From assembly GCF_002291145.1 (NCBI RefSeq), contig NZ_NTGE01000073.1, positions 163,770 to 227,769 of the forward strand: 64,000 nucleotides of DNA, in the 5' to 3' direction. This document shows, one piece after another, positions 7,175 through 15,045 of the stretch; within the stretch, counting starts at the first letter, position 1; each line of letters starts with the position of its first letter. Under the pieces are notes generated by a model. That model saw only the letters and a program-made list of their open reading frames with translations, ran no database searches and was not told the DNA's origin. This stretch comes from Streptomyces sp. SA15 (lineage in GTDB: Bacteria > Actinomycetota > Actinomycetes > Streptomycetales > Streptomycetaceae). The position numbers and the translations under genes are program-made.

Positions 7175-8379
7175 TGGACACCAAGACCCTGCGCGGGGTC
7201 GAGATCAAGGACGAATCGAAGGGGGAGGTTACCGCAGTGTTCGCGACGCTCGGCGTCCGCGACCACGACGGGGACTTCACCCGCGATGGTGCCTTCACTG
7301 ACGGGGCCCCTGTGCGGATCAGCGCCTACGGTCACAAGTCGTGGGACGGCCTGCTTCCGGTTGGCAAGGGAGTCATCCGGATCAAGGGCAAGAAGGCCAT
7401 CCTTGAGGGCCAGTTCTTCATGAACACCACCCATGGTCGTGACACGTTCGAGACCGTCAGGGAGCTGTCGGAGGCCGGGCTCCAGGAGTGGTCATACGGC
7501 TTCGACATCAACGAGTTCAGCTTCGGCGAGGAGAAGGGGCAGCAGGTCCGCTACCTGGACCGTGTCACGGTGCACGAAGTCTCGCCGGTGCTGCTCGGTG
7601 CCGGGATCGGTACGCGCACGCTGTCGGCGAAGGGCCGCGACCTGGCGGATGCCGGATACACGCCTGAGTCGGTCAAGGCTGCCGTGCAGGCCCAGGACTG
7701 GAACCTTCTGGAGTCGGCGACGCCCGGAACGGCGCCAGCGCCCGCGGTGAAGCGGGGCATTCCGCGCCATGAGGCCGAGGTGGTTTCCCGGGCGTGGGAT
7801 GCGCCCGGCATGGTTGCCGCACTGCCCGAGGACGCCCGCCCGTCCCAACTGCGATCGGTGTTCGCATGGATCGACCCGGACGGCGATCCGGAAGTGAAGT
7901 CGTCCTACAAGTTTCCGCACCACCACGGCGTGGGTGGCCCGGCTAACGCTCGGGCATGCCTGGCCGGCATTGCGGCTCTGAACGGGGCGCGCGGTGGCGC
8001 GGACATTCCCGAGGCGGACCGTAAGGCCGTCTACAACCACCTGGCGGCGCACCTGCGTGACGCCGACCGGGAACCCCCGGCGCTGCGGGACCGCAGCGCC
8101 GGGCTTGCGAAAGGCCAGACCCTCAACGAGGAACTGGTCGAAGCCCTCACCTATGTGTCGGGGGCGATCGAAAGCGCGTCCAGGGTGGCCGCCCTGCGTG
8201 CAGAGAAGGGCAAGACGCTCTCCCGAGGCAACACCGAAGTCCTGGACTGGATCGGTGACGACCTCAAGCGCCTGAACGCCCTGCTTACCACCCCACCTGC
8301 GGGCACGGTCAGTGACGAGGAACTCGCTTCTGTCTTCCTGGCCGGACTCGCTCGTCTGCACGAAGGAGCAGAACGATGA
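7174..8379 (+). CDS. Prohead protease (HK97 family) with C-terminal extension
   Basis: 401 residues from ATG 7174, favoured by AGGAGGGG at 7161-7168. The first 150 residues are the HK97 prohead protease fold (KTLRGVEIKDESKGEVTAVFATLGVRDHDGD as strand pattern) with a likely catalytic His in SAYGHKSW and Ser in LQEWSYGFD. It would remove the capsid N-terminal domain during maturation. A linker carrying the motif also found in the portal (nt 7648-7710) leads to a domain with YKFPHHHGVGG and AALNGARGG, then a helical tail. At over 400 residues it is about twice the size of a bare protease, so the tail may serve as scaffold. Confidence 0.9.
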   Translation: MDTKTLRGVEIKDESKGEVTAVFATLGVRDHDGDFTRDGAFTDGAPVRISAYGHKSWDGLLPVGKGVIRIKGKKAILEGQFFMNTTHGRDTFETVRELSEAGLQEWSYGFDINEFSFGEEKGQQVRYLDRVTVHEVSPVLLGAGIGTRTLSAKGRDLADAGYTPESVKAAVQAQDWNLLESATPGTAPAPAVKRGIPRHEAEVVSRAWDAPGMVAALPEDARPSQLRSVFAWIDPDGDPEVKSSYKFPHHHGVGGPANARACLAGIAALNGARGGADIPEADRKAVYNHLAAHLRDADREPPALRDRSAGLAKGQTLNEELVEALTYVSGAIESASRVAALRAEKGKTLSRGNTEVLDWIGDDLKRLNALLTTPPAGTVSDEELASVFLAGLARLHEGAER

Positions 8380-9650
8380 CGGCGACACTGGACGCCGAAA
8401 GGATCGTCGAGTTTCCCGCGCTGGTCGAGGCGAAGAAGGGCCTCGACGCGAAGCGGGACGAACTTGCGAAGATCTTCGACGAGGCCGGGCCCGACTACGA
8501 CATGACCCGGGTGAAGTCCATCGCGGGCGACACCCACGCCAAGGTCGACCACATCCGCACCCTCAACGCGGAGATCGACCAGCGTAAGAGCAAAGTCGAC
8601 GAACTTCTGGTCGTCGCCCGCGCCGCTGCGGTCGCCAAGCGCGGGGAGGGGGGTGAGCCGGGCTCGGAGCCGAACGACCGCAAGGGCACCGGGAAGTCCG
8701 CGGAGAAGAAGGCGGGCGGGGAGTCCTTCGGGCGCCTGTTCGTCGAGTCGCCTGCATTCAAGCAGTTTGCGCGCGGGGCGGGCGGCGGCCCGCAGGCGAG
8801 CATCGACATCGAGCTCAAGAGCCTGTTCTCCACCGGCTCATGGGATCCCGAGACGACCCGCACGGGCCGGATCGAGATGTTCCCGACCCGGCCGGCGCCG
8901 CGCGTCGCGGACCTGGTCCCGCAGACCACCACCATGCAGGCCGCGGTGGTCTACATGGAGGAGACGACGTTCACGAACACGGCGGCGGAGACCGCCGAGG
9001 GGGACCAGTTCCCTGAGGCGGCCCTCGGCCTGGAGGAGAAGTCCGTCCAGGTTCGGAAGATCCCGGTGTTTCTGCCGGTGACGGACGAGACGTTCGAGGA
9101 TGAGCCGCGGGCGGAGTCCTACGTGCAGAACCGTCTGCCGTTCATGATCCGGCAGCGGCTCGATCTGCAGATCCTGCGCGGTTCCGGCACTGCGCCGAAT
9201 CTACTCGGCACGGAGAACGTGTCGGGCATCCTGTCACAGGCGAAGGGTGCCGATCCGGTGCCGGATGCCCTGTACAAGGGCATGCGCCGCATCCGAGACA
9301 CCGGCTTCGCGGAGCCGAGCGTCGTGTTCATCACCCCGGAGAAGTGGGAGCCGGTGCGGCTGCTGCGCACCGCCGACGGCATCTACATCTGGGGCCACCC
9401 CAGCACGCCGGGCCCGGCCACTATCTGGGGCGTGCCTGTCGTGGAGACCACCGCAGCGCCGTCGACGAAGGCGCTGCTGGGCGACTACACCAACTTCTCC
9501 GAGCTGGCTGTCCGGCGCGGCATCGACGTGCAGGTCAGCAACTCGCACGGCGACTTCTTCGTCCGCGGCAAGCTCGCCGTGCGCGCTGACATCCGTTGTG
9601 CCGTCATCCACTACCGCCCGTCCGCGTTCTGCGAGGTCACCGGTCTGTGA
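8376..9650 (+). CDS. Major capsid protein (HK97 fold)
   Basis: 424 residues, overlapping the protease stop by four bases (ATGA). Residues 1 to about 115 are a charged coiled-coil 'delta' domain (FPALVEAKKGLDAKRDELAK through RKSKVDELLVVARA), normally cleaved off by the protease. The rest is the HK97 fold: the N-arm and E-loop region around FPTRPAPRVADLVPQ and VYMEETTFTNTA, VFLPVTDETFEDEP, the spine-helix region RLPFMIRQRLDLQILRGSG, and a C-terminal beta region ending AVIHYRPSAFCEVTGL. A hairpin follows at 9658-9684. Confidence 0.95.
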   Translation: MTATLDAERIVEFPALVEAKKGLDAKRDELAKIFDEAGPDYDMTRVKSIAGDTHAKVDHIRTLNAEIDQRKSKVDELLVVARAAAVAKRGEGGEPGSEPNDRKGTGKSAEKKAGGESFGRLFVESPAFKQFARGAGGGPQASIDIELKSLFSTGSWDPETTRTGRIEMFPTRPAPRVADLVPQTTTMQAAVVYMEETTFTNTAAETAEGDQFPEAALGLEEKSVQVRKIPVFLPVTDETFEDEPRAESYVQNRLPFMIRQRLDLQILRGSGTAPNLLGTENVSGILSQAKGADPVPDALYKGMRRIRDTGFAEPSVVFITPEKWEPVRLLRTADGIYIWGHPSTPGPATIWGVPVVETTAAPSTKALLGDYTNFSELAVRRGIDVQVSNSHGDFFVRGKLAVRADIRCAVIHYRPSAFCEVTGL

Positions 9651-9657
9651 CCGCCGT

Positions 9658-9684
9658 GAGGGGGGAGCGCCCAGCTCTCCCCTC
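9658..9684 (+). terminator. Hairpin after the major capsid gene
   Basis: GAGGGG-G-GAG (9658-9667) pairs with CTC-T-CCCCTC (9675-9684), a 10-bp stem with one G-U pair and a 7-nt loop. No U tract follows. It probably stabilises or partly terminates the capsid mRNA before the decoration genes. Confidence 0.45.
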
Positions 9685-9704
9685 CTGCATCCAAGGAGGA
9701 AGTA

Positions 9705-10118
9705 ATGCCCTACACGGGTGGATACCCGCGCGCCACGGACCTGAAGGCGGTGCGCGGCCGGTACGACTTCGCGGTGGACGGTGGTGCGGCCGGTGACATC
9801 GACCTCACCAGCAGCGCCCAGCTCCCCAACAAGGCGGTCATCCTCGGCGGCTTCGTCGAGGTGGACACGGCCGTGACGTCGGGCGGCGCGGCAACGGTGG
9901 CGGTCAAGGTGGAGGGCGCTGGGGACATCGTCGCCGCCGCCGCAGTCTCCGGCGCACCATGGTCGACGACCGGTCGCAAGAGCGTGGTTCCCGTCTTCAC
10001 CGGTGCGACCACGGTCAAGACGACGGCCGCACGGAAGATCCAAGCGACCGTAGCGACGGCGGCGCTGACGGCGGGCGCCTTCGACGTCGTCCTGTTCTAC
10101 GTCGAGCTGCCCGACTAA
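9705..10118 (+). CDS. Capsid decoration-like / head protein
   Basis: A 137-residue protein with a strong AAGGAGGAAG ribosome binding site (about 9693-9702), consistent with high expression after the capsid gene. The sequence is beta-rich with alternating Val/Ala/Gly (AVILGGFVEVDTAVTSGGAATVAVKV, KTTAARKIQATVATAALTAGAFDVVLFYVELPD). It has no charged catalytic residues, as expected of a structural protein. By position I infer a head decoration or head-fibre role; no family name can be given. Confidence 0.65.
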   Translation: MPYTGGYPRATDLKAVRGRYDFAVDGGAAGDIDLTSSAQLPNKAVILGGFVEVDTAVTSGGAATVAVKVEGAGDIVAAAAVSGAPWSTTGRKSVVPVFTGATTVKTTAARKIQATVATAALTAGAFDVVLFYVELPD

Positions 10119-10128
10119 GGAGGCCGGT

Positions 10129-10398
10129 ATGGCGATCATTGAGGGAGCCATCCCGCGTGACGCGTTCACTCAGGCGGTCGTGGCTGGTGCTGCGGCCGGG
10201 AACGTTACGGTCACCGGCGTCAAGACGCGGGATCAGTTGGTGAGCGTGCTGCGCGCAGTCGGCGGTGGCGTGGATGTCACCGATGTCACCGACCTGACCG
10301 CTGAGTTCACGATCTCTGCGGCGAACACGGTCAACAACACGGGTGGTACGGCGACGACCGGCAGCAAGCTGATCGTCACGTACCTGTCGACGGGGTGA
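10129..10398 (+). CDS. Small structural phage protein
   Basis: An 89-residue protein behind GGAGG (about 10120-10124). It has an Ala/Gly/Thr/Val-rich beta pattern: AAAGNVTVTGVKTRDQLVSVLRAVG, DLTAEFTISAANTVNNTGGTAT, then KLIVTYL. The 'LVSVLR...TDLTAEFTI...KLIVTYLS' layout is typical of small head or tail proteins in actinophages encoded right after the capsid. Its stop overlaps the next start (TGATG). Function inferred from position only. Confidence 0.6.
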   Translation: MAIIEGAIPRDAFTQAVVAGAAAGNVTVTGVKTRDQLVSVLRAVGGGVDVTDVTDLTAEFTISAANTVNNTGGTATTGSKLIVTYLSTG

Positions 10399-10709
10399 TG
10401 GCGGTGGCAGACACTGGCGGCCCTGTGGTGGCCGACCGTCGGCTGTATCTCACCCGGGATGCGACGCGTGTGGTGCCGGAAGGGGATCCGGATGCTTGGC
10501 GGCTGTTCTGCACGCCAGGGATGAGGATTCCCCGTGACCAGGCGGCCCGTTATGGCCTGCTCGACGAGCCGAAGGTGGAGCCTGAGGCGGAGCAGGCCGA
10601 GGAAGCGGAGCTGGCCGAGAATGAGCCTGAGGCGGAGCCGAAGCAGCGGACGCCGCGTTCCAACAAGGCCCGACGGCCTGCCGCAGACAAGGGCGGCGCC
10701 AACTCCTGA
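10398..10709 (+). CDS. Hypothetical head-region protein with acidic/basic tail
   Basis: A 103-residue protein from ATG 10398, overlapping the previous stop by one base; GTG 10395 is the alternative. The first half (ADRRLYLTRDATRVVPEGDPDAWRLF then PGMRIPRDQAARYGLL) is a compact domain with a short helix pair. The second half is a disordered Glu/Ala run followed by a basic stretch (KQRTPRSNKARRPAADKGG). A protein of the same build, with an acidic domain and a Lys-rich tail, is encoded at 12707. Head-tail joining or assembly role inferred from place. Confidence 0.6.
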   Translation: MAVADTGGPVVADRRLYLTRDATRVVPEGDPDAWRLFCTPGMRIPRDQAARYGLLDEPKVEPEAEQAEEAELAENEPEAEPKQRTPRSNKARRPAADKGGANS

Positions 10710-10721
10710 GTGGAGGCGCTG

Positions 10722-11372
10722 ATGCCCGCATTCGGGATGCTGACGGACGATTTCAACGACGGTGTGCTCGACCCCGTGAAGTGGTCGCAGTCCTACGGGG
10801 ATCCGTCGGAGGCTGGCGGCCGGGCCAGGGTGCCGTGTACGACCGGGTATGCGGGATGCCGGTCGGCGAGCAGCTACTCCCTGGCCTGGTCGCAGATCGC
10901 CCTGAAAGTGTTCCCGCCTGCGGCGGGTGGGGGTGCGACGTCGGCGGCTATGTCGGTGCTGGTGCTGTCCGATGTGGGCGGCACCGACGCCGGCTTCATT
11001 GTCGATCCGGCACAGGCCGCCATTGGGTTGTATCTGCGGGTCGGGTACGCGGACGGGGCTGCCGTGTTTCTCACCTACAGCGCCATCGACCACGCCTGGC
11101 TGCGGTTGCGTGAGGACGCCGGGACGATGCGCTGGGAGACCAGCGTGGACGGTCTCACGTGGACGGTGCGCCGTACCGCGGCCTCGCCAGCGTGGGTGTC
11201 GCAGTCCAACCTGTCGTTCCTGGTGGAAGCGCACCGTGACGCGGGTCCCTCTGACTTCGCCGAGTTCGACCAGTTCAACATCGTGCGCCCGGCGCGGATC
11301 GGCGCCCCGTCGCGAACGGGTGCCGGCCTGTCGCCACTGGCCCGGACCACATCGACGCTGAGCGGAGGGTGA
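10722..11372 (+). CDS. Head-region protein made of a jelly-roll-like domain shared with the tail-tip protein
   Basis: A 216-residue protein from ATG 10722 with GGAGG at 10712-10716. It is a single beta-sandwich-like domain: DDFNDGVLDPVKWSQSYG at the start, FLTYSAIDHAWLRLRE near residue 120, RWETSVDGLTWTVRR and SPAWV. The same order of motifs occurs inside the tail-tip protein (about 18830-19375 nt). Such concanavalin-like domains usually bind glycans or other surfaces. Here it stands alone between capsid and connector genes, which suggests a virion surface protein, perhaps a head decoration that touches the host. No signal or catalytic residues are seen. Confidence 0.7.
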   Translation: MPAFGMLTDDFNDGVLDPVKWSQSYGDPSEAGGRARVPCTTGYAGCRSASSYSLAWSQIALKVFPPAAGGGATSAAMSVLVLSDVGGTDAGFIVDPAQAAIGLYLRVGYADGAAVFLTYSAIDHAWLRLREDAGTMRWETSVDGLTWTVRRTAASPAWVSQSNLSFLVEAHRDAGPSDFAEFDQFNIVRPARIGAPSRTGAGLSPLARTTSTLSGG

Positions 11373-11373
11373 C

Positions 11374-12216
11374 ATGCCGTTCGATCTCGGGGCTGTCGTG
11401 CCGCTCGGCACTACGGTGAAGGACTCCACCGGTACGCTGGCGAACGCCGGATCGATGGCGGTGACCATCACCCTGCCGGACGCGACCACGGTCAGCGTCA
11501 GCCCAGTGACCCCGGCGTCGACCGGCACCTACACCTACGACTACACGACGGTGCAGGCTGGCCGGCACGTCGTGCGGTGGGTCGCGACCGGTGTCAACGC
11601 TGGCGCTTACACGGACAGTTTCGACGTCCGTGAGGCGGCACCACCGGGGATCATTTCGCTCGCCGACACCAAGGCCCATCTCAACATCCCCTCATCGACG
11701 ACGACGCACGATGATGAGCTGCGGGGATGGATCGAGTCGGTGACGGCAGGCATTGAGCACCTCACCGGGGCATGCGTGCGCCGCACGGTCGTTGAGGTCC
11801 ACGACTACCTGCCGGTGTCTGGGGCGCGTGTCATCGCCCTGCGGAAGACTCCAGTGATCTCACTGACATCAATGCTGGCTGTGCTGGACGGGGGCACCGG
11901 CTACACGGTCGCCGACCTTGACGTCGACGGAAGCACGGGCGTCGTGCGCCGCAAGGATGGCGGGCGCCTGTACGGGCCACTGCGGGCCACGTATGTGCCT
12001 GGCCGGATAGTGATCCCTGCGAACCTAACTCACGCCGGGAAGCTGATCCTTCAGCATTTGTGGCGTACCCAGTACGGGGCCAGTCGCGCTCTTCCGGGCA
12101 TCGGTGGCGGCGAGGACTACGCGGTCACCGAGCCGGTCCCCGGCTTCGGGTACGCGATTCCGAACCGGGCGCTGCAGTTGCTGGAGCCGCACCGCCTGCC
12201 TCCGGGGGTGGCGTAG
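11374..12216 (+). CDS. Head-tail connector with N-terminal Ig-like domain
   Basis: 280 residues. The C-terminal part, from LADTKAHLNIPSSTTTHDDE, is a typical HK97 gp6-type connector: ELRGWIESVTAGIEHLTG, then a beta region (IALRKTPVISLTSM) and a helix (LTHAGKLILQHLWRTQYG), which docks under the portal. The first 90 residues are unusual for connectors: VVPLGTTVKDSTGTLANAGS, TITLPDATTVSVSPV and GRHVVRWVATG form an Ig/FN3-like beta sandwich. A fusion of a decoration domain to a connector is inferred. Starts two bases after the preceding stop. Confidence 0.8.
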   Translation: MPFDLGAVVPLGTTVKDSTGTLANAGSMAVTITLPDATTVSVSPVTPASTGTYTYDYTTVQAGRHVVRWVATGVNAGAYTDSFDVREAAPPGIISLADTKAHLNIPSSTTTHDDELRGWIESVTAGIEHLTGACVRRTVVEVHDYLPVSGARVIALRKTPVISLTSMLAVLDGGTGYTVADLDVDGSTGVVRRKDGGRLYGPLRATYVPGRIVIPANLTHAGKLILQHLWRTQYGASRALPGIGGGEDYAVTEPVPGFGYAIPNRALQLLEPHRLPPGVA

Positions 12217-12681
12217 ATGGCGACCTCTCGGGTGCCAGCTGCCGTCGATGCTCTGCTGTCGATCCTGCGGGCGGCTTCCGCCCTGTCCGCAGTAGACGTT
12301 GTGGATGGTCCGCCGACGACAGATCTGTCCAACCTGAAGCGGATCCATGTCGGCTGGCAGCCGGGCGCCGAGGCGGCGGTCGGCCTGCGGCAGGAGTTCG
12401 CCTATGCCGGGGCGCGGCGCCGTGACGAGGAGTTCGACATCGTCTGCTATGCGGAAGCCCGCTCGGGCGACACGGACATGGCCGCGCGCCGCACGGAGGT
12501 GTTCGCCCTGGTGGCCGCCGTCGAGGACGCGCTCAGGGCTACCGATGCCGCGCCGACCGCGCCGACGCTGAATGGCGCGGTGCTGTGGGCGGAGCTGACG
12601 ACTGGCAGCCTGCAGCAGGTTCAGGCTGACGGCAGCCTTGCCGGGCTGGCGTTCACTGTGGCCTGCCGAGCTCGTATCTGA
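12217..12681 (+). CDS. Tail terminator / head-tail joining protein
   Basis: A 154-residue protein starting directly after the connector stop. The pattern of a helix (AAVDALLSILRAASAL), a strand with DGPPTT, an RRRDEEFDIVCYAEA strand, a long helix (AARRTEVFALVAAVEDALRA) and a final strand (GLAFTVACRARI) matches tail-terminator proteins of siphoviruses, which cap the tail tube and join it to the head. Gene order, with connector before it and tail tube after it, agrees. No motif separates terminator from stopper with certainty. Confidence 0.65.
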   Translation: MATSRVPAAVDALLSILRAASALSAVDVVDGPPTTDLSNLKRIHVGWQPGAEAAVGLRQEFAYAGARRRDEEFDIVCYAEARSGDTDMAARRTEVFALVAAVEDALRATDAAPTAPTLNGAVLWAELTTGSLQQVQADGSLAGLAFTVACRARI

Positions 12682-12706
12682 CCAACCACATCACGAGGAG
12701 TTACCC

Positions 12707-12934
12707 ATGGCGCGTGTGCGCTTTCTGGGCTCGGAACCGGTGACCGTGCCCGAGCTCGGCCCCGAGCGGGTCGTCGAGCCGGACGAGGTCGTCGAGGTGC
12801 CGGATGAGCGGTTCGACGGCTACGTCTGCCAGACCAGCAACTGGGAGCCGGTCGAAGAGCCGAAGGACGAGAAGGCGGCGTCGGCGCCGCTCAAGAAGAC
12901 CGCGGCCAAGTCGGCGCAGAAGACGGAGGGCTGA
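12707..12934 (+). CDS. Small phage protein with Lys-rich tail
   Basis: A 75-residue protein. ATG 12707 is chosen because CGAGGAG lies just upstream; longer readings run into the previous gene. The first 50 residues form a beta-rich acidic domain (VRFLGSEPVTVPELGPERVVEPDEVVEVPDERF), followed by WEPVEEPKDEKAAS and a Lys/Ala tail (LKKTAAKSAQKTEG). Similar small proteins are encoded before the tail tube gene in many actinophages. Role unknown; an assembly chaperone or head-tail accessory role is possible. Confidence 0.6.
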   Translation: MARVRFLGSEPVTVPELGPERVVEPDEVVEVPDERFDGYVCQTSNWEPVEEPKDEKAASAPLKKTAAKSAQKTEG

Positions 12935-12937
12935 TCC

Positions 12938-13924
12938 ATGGCGATCGGATCTGGCCTCGGCGCCCAGCTGGGCATCGCGGCCGAGTCGACTTACGGCACG
13001 TTCGTGGCGCCGAGCAAGTTCATGGAGTTCACCAAGGAGTCACTGCAGCTGAAGAAGACGACGGCACAGTCGGCAGGCATCGCGGCCGGGCGCCTGCTGG
13101 CGCTGTCGTCGCGGCGGGTGCTCACCCGTAAGGAAGTCCAGGGCTCCATCGACCTCGAGGTCACCAACAAGGGCATGGGTCTGCTGCTGCAGGCCCTCAT
13201 GGGCACGTCGGTGACGCCGGTGCAGCAGGGCGCGACGACGGCCCACCTGCAGACGCACACGCTGGCCGACACGGCGGGCAAGTCGTTGACGATCCAGAAG
13301 GGCGTGCCGCTCACCACCGGGACGGTCACGGACAAGACGTTCGTCGGCTGCAAGATCACGTCGGGTGAGTTCTCGTGCGGCGTGGGCGAGATGCTCACCA
13401 GCACGATCGAGATCGACGGCAAGGACTGCGACGAGAGCCAGGCCCTGGCGGTCGCGTCGTACTCCAACATGAGCCCGTTCCACTTCGGGCAGATGGCGCT
13501 GAAGACCGGCACCTTCGGCGCGGAGGCTGCTCTCGACGGCATCCGCAAGGTGACCTGCAAGATTGAGAGGCCGCAGGACGTCGAGCGGTTCTACGCGAAC
13601 CAGTCGTCGCTGAAAAAGGAACCCATCAGCAACGACCTCGTCAAGATCACGGGCAGCCTTGAGTCGGACTACGTCGCGACGACGCTGGACGACCTGCACA
13701 CCTCCGATGGCGCGACCAGCCTGGTGTGGGAGTTCGTCGGCCCGCTCATCGCCGCGACCTTCTTCGAGACGTTCCGGATCACCCTTCCCGCGGTCAAGCT
13801 CGACGAGGGCCCGCCGGTCGTCGACGGCTTCGGCGTCGTCAAGCCCACCTTCAACTACACCGGCCTGTACGACGGCACGAACATGCCGCGCATCGAGTAC
13901 ATCTCGACCGACGTCTCCCTGTGA
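12938..13924 (+). CDS. Major tail (tube) protein
   Basis: A 328-residue protein placed just before the tail chaperones. The start, AIGSGLGAQLGIAAESTYGTFVAPSKFMEFTKESLQLKK, and ARRVLTRKEVQGSIDLEVTNKGMGLLLQALMG-like features are typical of tail tube proteins of Streptomyces and Mycobacterium siphophages. A beta-rich middle follows (TDKTFVGCKITSGEFSCGVGEMLTSTIEIDG). It polymerises into the tail tube around the tape measure. Normal length; no interruption. Confidence 0.88.
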   Translation: MAIGSGLGAQLGIAAESTYGTFVAPSKFMEFTKESLQLKKTTAQSAGIAAGRLLALSSRRVLTRKEVQGSIDLEVTNKGMGLLLQALMGTSVTPVQQGATTAHLQTHTLADTAGKSLTIQKGVPLTTGTVTDKTFVGCKITSGEFSCGVGEMLTSTIEIDGKDCDESQALAVASYSNMSPFHFGQMALKTGTFGAEAALDGIRKVTCKIERPQDVERFYANQSSLKKEPISNDLVKITGSLESDYVATTLDDLHTSDGATSLVWEFVGPLIAATFFETFRITLPAVKLDEGPPVVDGFGVVKPTFNYTGLYDGTNMPRIEYISTDVSL

Positions 13925-13931
13925 GCCTGGC

Positions 13932-14441
13932 ATGACCCGCGATGTGCGGATCCTCAACACCGGCAGCCTGCTCGAACTCCAGCGGAGACTGCGGGCTGCC
14001 GGCGGGGAGAACATCCGCTCCAGCATGCAGCGCCGCATCCGCCGCGCCGCCGAACCGCTGCGCGACGATCTGCAGTCCACGATGCGCGGCCTGAACATCC
14101 GCAGCCAGGGGCGTGGTACCGGCAAGCGCGGCGGGCCGTCTCCGACCACGCGCCCGCTGCGGGCGACGATCGCCGACGCGATCCGGATCAGCGTCCGCAC
14201 CGGCGGCAACCCGGGCGCCACCGTCTGGGTCGACAAGGGCCGCCTGCCGCCCGACCTGAAGAACATGCCCAAGGTCATCAACGAGGGCCGCATCCGCCAC
14301 CCCGTCTTCGGCAACCGCCGCCGCTGGACCAACCAGTACGCCTCACCCCCGTGGTGGGACACGACCGTCCGCCGCCACACACCCCGCATGGAACGTGAGG
14401 TGGCCCGTGTCCTCGACGACGTCCGGCGCCGCCTCGAATAG
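13932..14441 (+). CDS. Tail completion protein (HK97 gp10-like)
   Basis: A 169-residue, very basic protein from ATG 13932. It opens with a helix (VRILNTGSLLELQRRLRAAGGENIRSSMQRRIRRA) and has the HK97-gp10-like pattern RAAEPLRDDLQ, IRISVRTGG..ATVWVD and a central HPVFGNRRRWTNQ followed by PWWDTTVRRHTPRMEREV. In related phages this protein finishes or stabilises the head-tail joint. Here it lies after the tail tube gene rather than before the terminator, a small deviation in order. Confidence 0.75.
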   Translation: MTRDVRILNTGSLLELQRRLRAAGGENIRSSMQRRIRRAAEPLRDDLQSTMRGLNIRSQGRGTGKRGGPSPTTRPLRATIADAIRISVRTGGNPGATVWVDKGRLPPDLKNMPKVINEGRIRHPVFGNRRRWTNQYASPPWWDTTVRRHTPRMEREVARVLDDVRRRLE

Positions 14442-14449
14442 GAGCATCC

Positions 14450-14899
14450 GTGATCATCATTTACGCGCCGGAGGGCGAGACCGAGCAGCACTTCGATGCG
14501 GGCAAGCTGCGCGCCTCCGAGATCCAGATCGTCGAACGGACCTTGCCCGGCCGCTGGTCCGAGATCAAGGATGCGGTCAGCGAGGGCGAGATCAACGCCC
14601 TGCGTACCGTCGCCTGGGTCATCAGGAAGCGGACCGAACCCGGCTTGCGCTACGGCGACTTCGACCCGTGGGAGGGCGAGCTGCGGGCGCGCCTCGACGC
14701 CCGTGAGGTCAAGGGGTACGCCGAGGCCCTCCTCGAGAAGTACCGCGCCAACCCTGACGATCTCGCCGACGCGTGGGACGAACTGCGTGACAGCGCCTTC
14801 AACCGCGAGGACGCAGACGCCGCCATCGCCGACGTGACGGCCCCAAAAGACCCGGCCCCCGCCCCGGAGCAGGAGAGCCCAGCTTCACCGAGCGAGTAG
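14450..14899 (+). CDS. Tail assembly chaperone (zero-frame product)
   Basis: 149 residues from GTG 14450. It lies between the tail tube and tape measure genes, the fixed place of the lambda G-type chaperone. The protein is acidic with helices at AGKLRASEIQIVERTLPGRWSEIKD and RARLDAREVKGYAEALLEKYRANPDDLADAW, then a disordered Pro/Glu tail. A slippery heptamer at 14842-14848 lets part of the ribosomes move to the -1 frame and make a longer product. Both forms are expected to hold the tape measure protein during tail assembly. Confidence 0.85.
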   Translation: MIIIYAPEGETEQHFDAGKLRASEIQIVERTLPGRWSEIKDAVSEGEINALRTVAWVIRKRTEPGLRYGDFDPWEGELRARLDAREVKGYAEALLEKYRANPDDLADAWDELRDSAFNREDADAAIADVTAPKDPAPAPEQESPASPSE

Positions 14900-15045
14900 A
14901 GACCTACCTGCCCTTGTTCGGGCTCTACCTGCACTACAGCCCGGACGACGTCGACGCCCTCACCGAGGAACGCTTCGACAACCTCACCGCCTGGATCGAC
15001 AACCACGAGGCTCGGCTCCGGGCCGCCCAGTCAGGGGGTGAGTGA
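14450..15045 (+). CDS. Tail assembly chaperone, -1 frameshift product (G-T type)
   Basis: The product of slippage at 14842-14848, about 198 residues: 133 from the zero frame, then a -1 frame extension. The extension runs through a basic Pro/Gly linker into TERVETYLPLFGLYLHYSP, then DDVDALTEERFDNLTAWIDN and RLRAAQSGGE, with a stop at 15043-15045. The extension has no start codon or ribosome binding site of its own. Its position before the tape measure fits the lambda GT model. The stop overlaps the tape measure start. Confidence 0.85.
14842..14848 (+). promoter_or_regulatory. Programmed -1 frameshift site CCCAAAA
   Basis: Read in frame as C-CCA-AAA, a perfect X XXY YYZ slippery heptamer, inside codons GCC CCA AAA GAC of the chaperone gene. 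The -1 frame stays open from here to 15045 and encodes a folded-looking extension. Confidence 0.88.
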
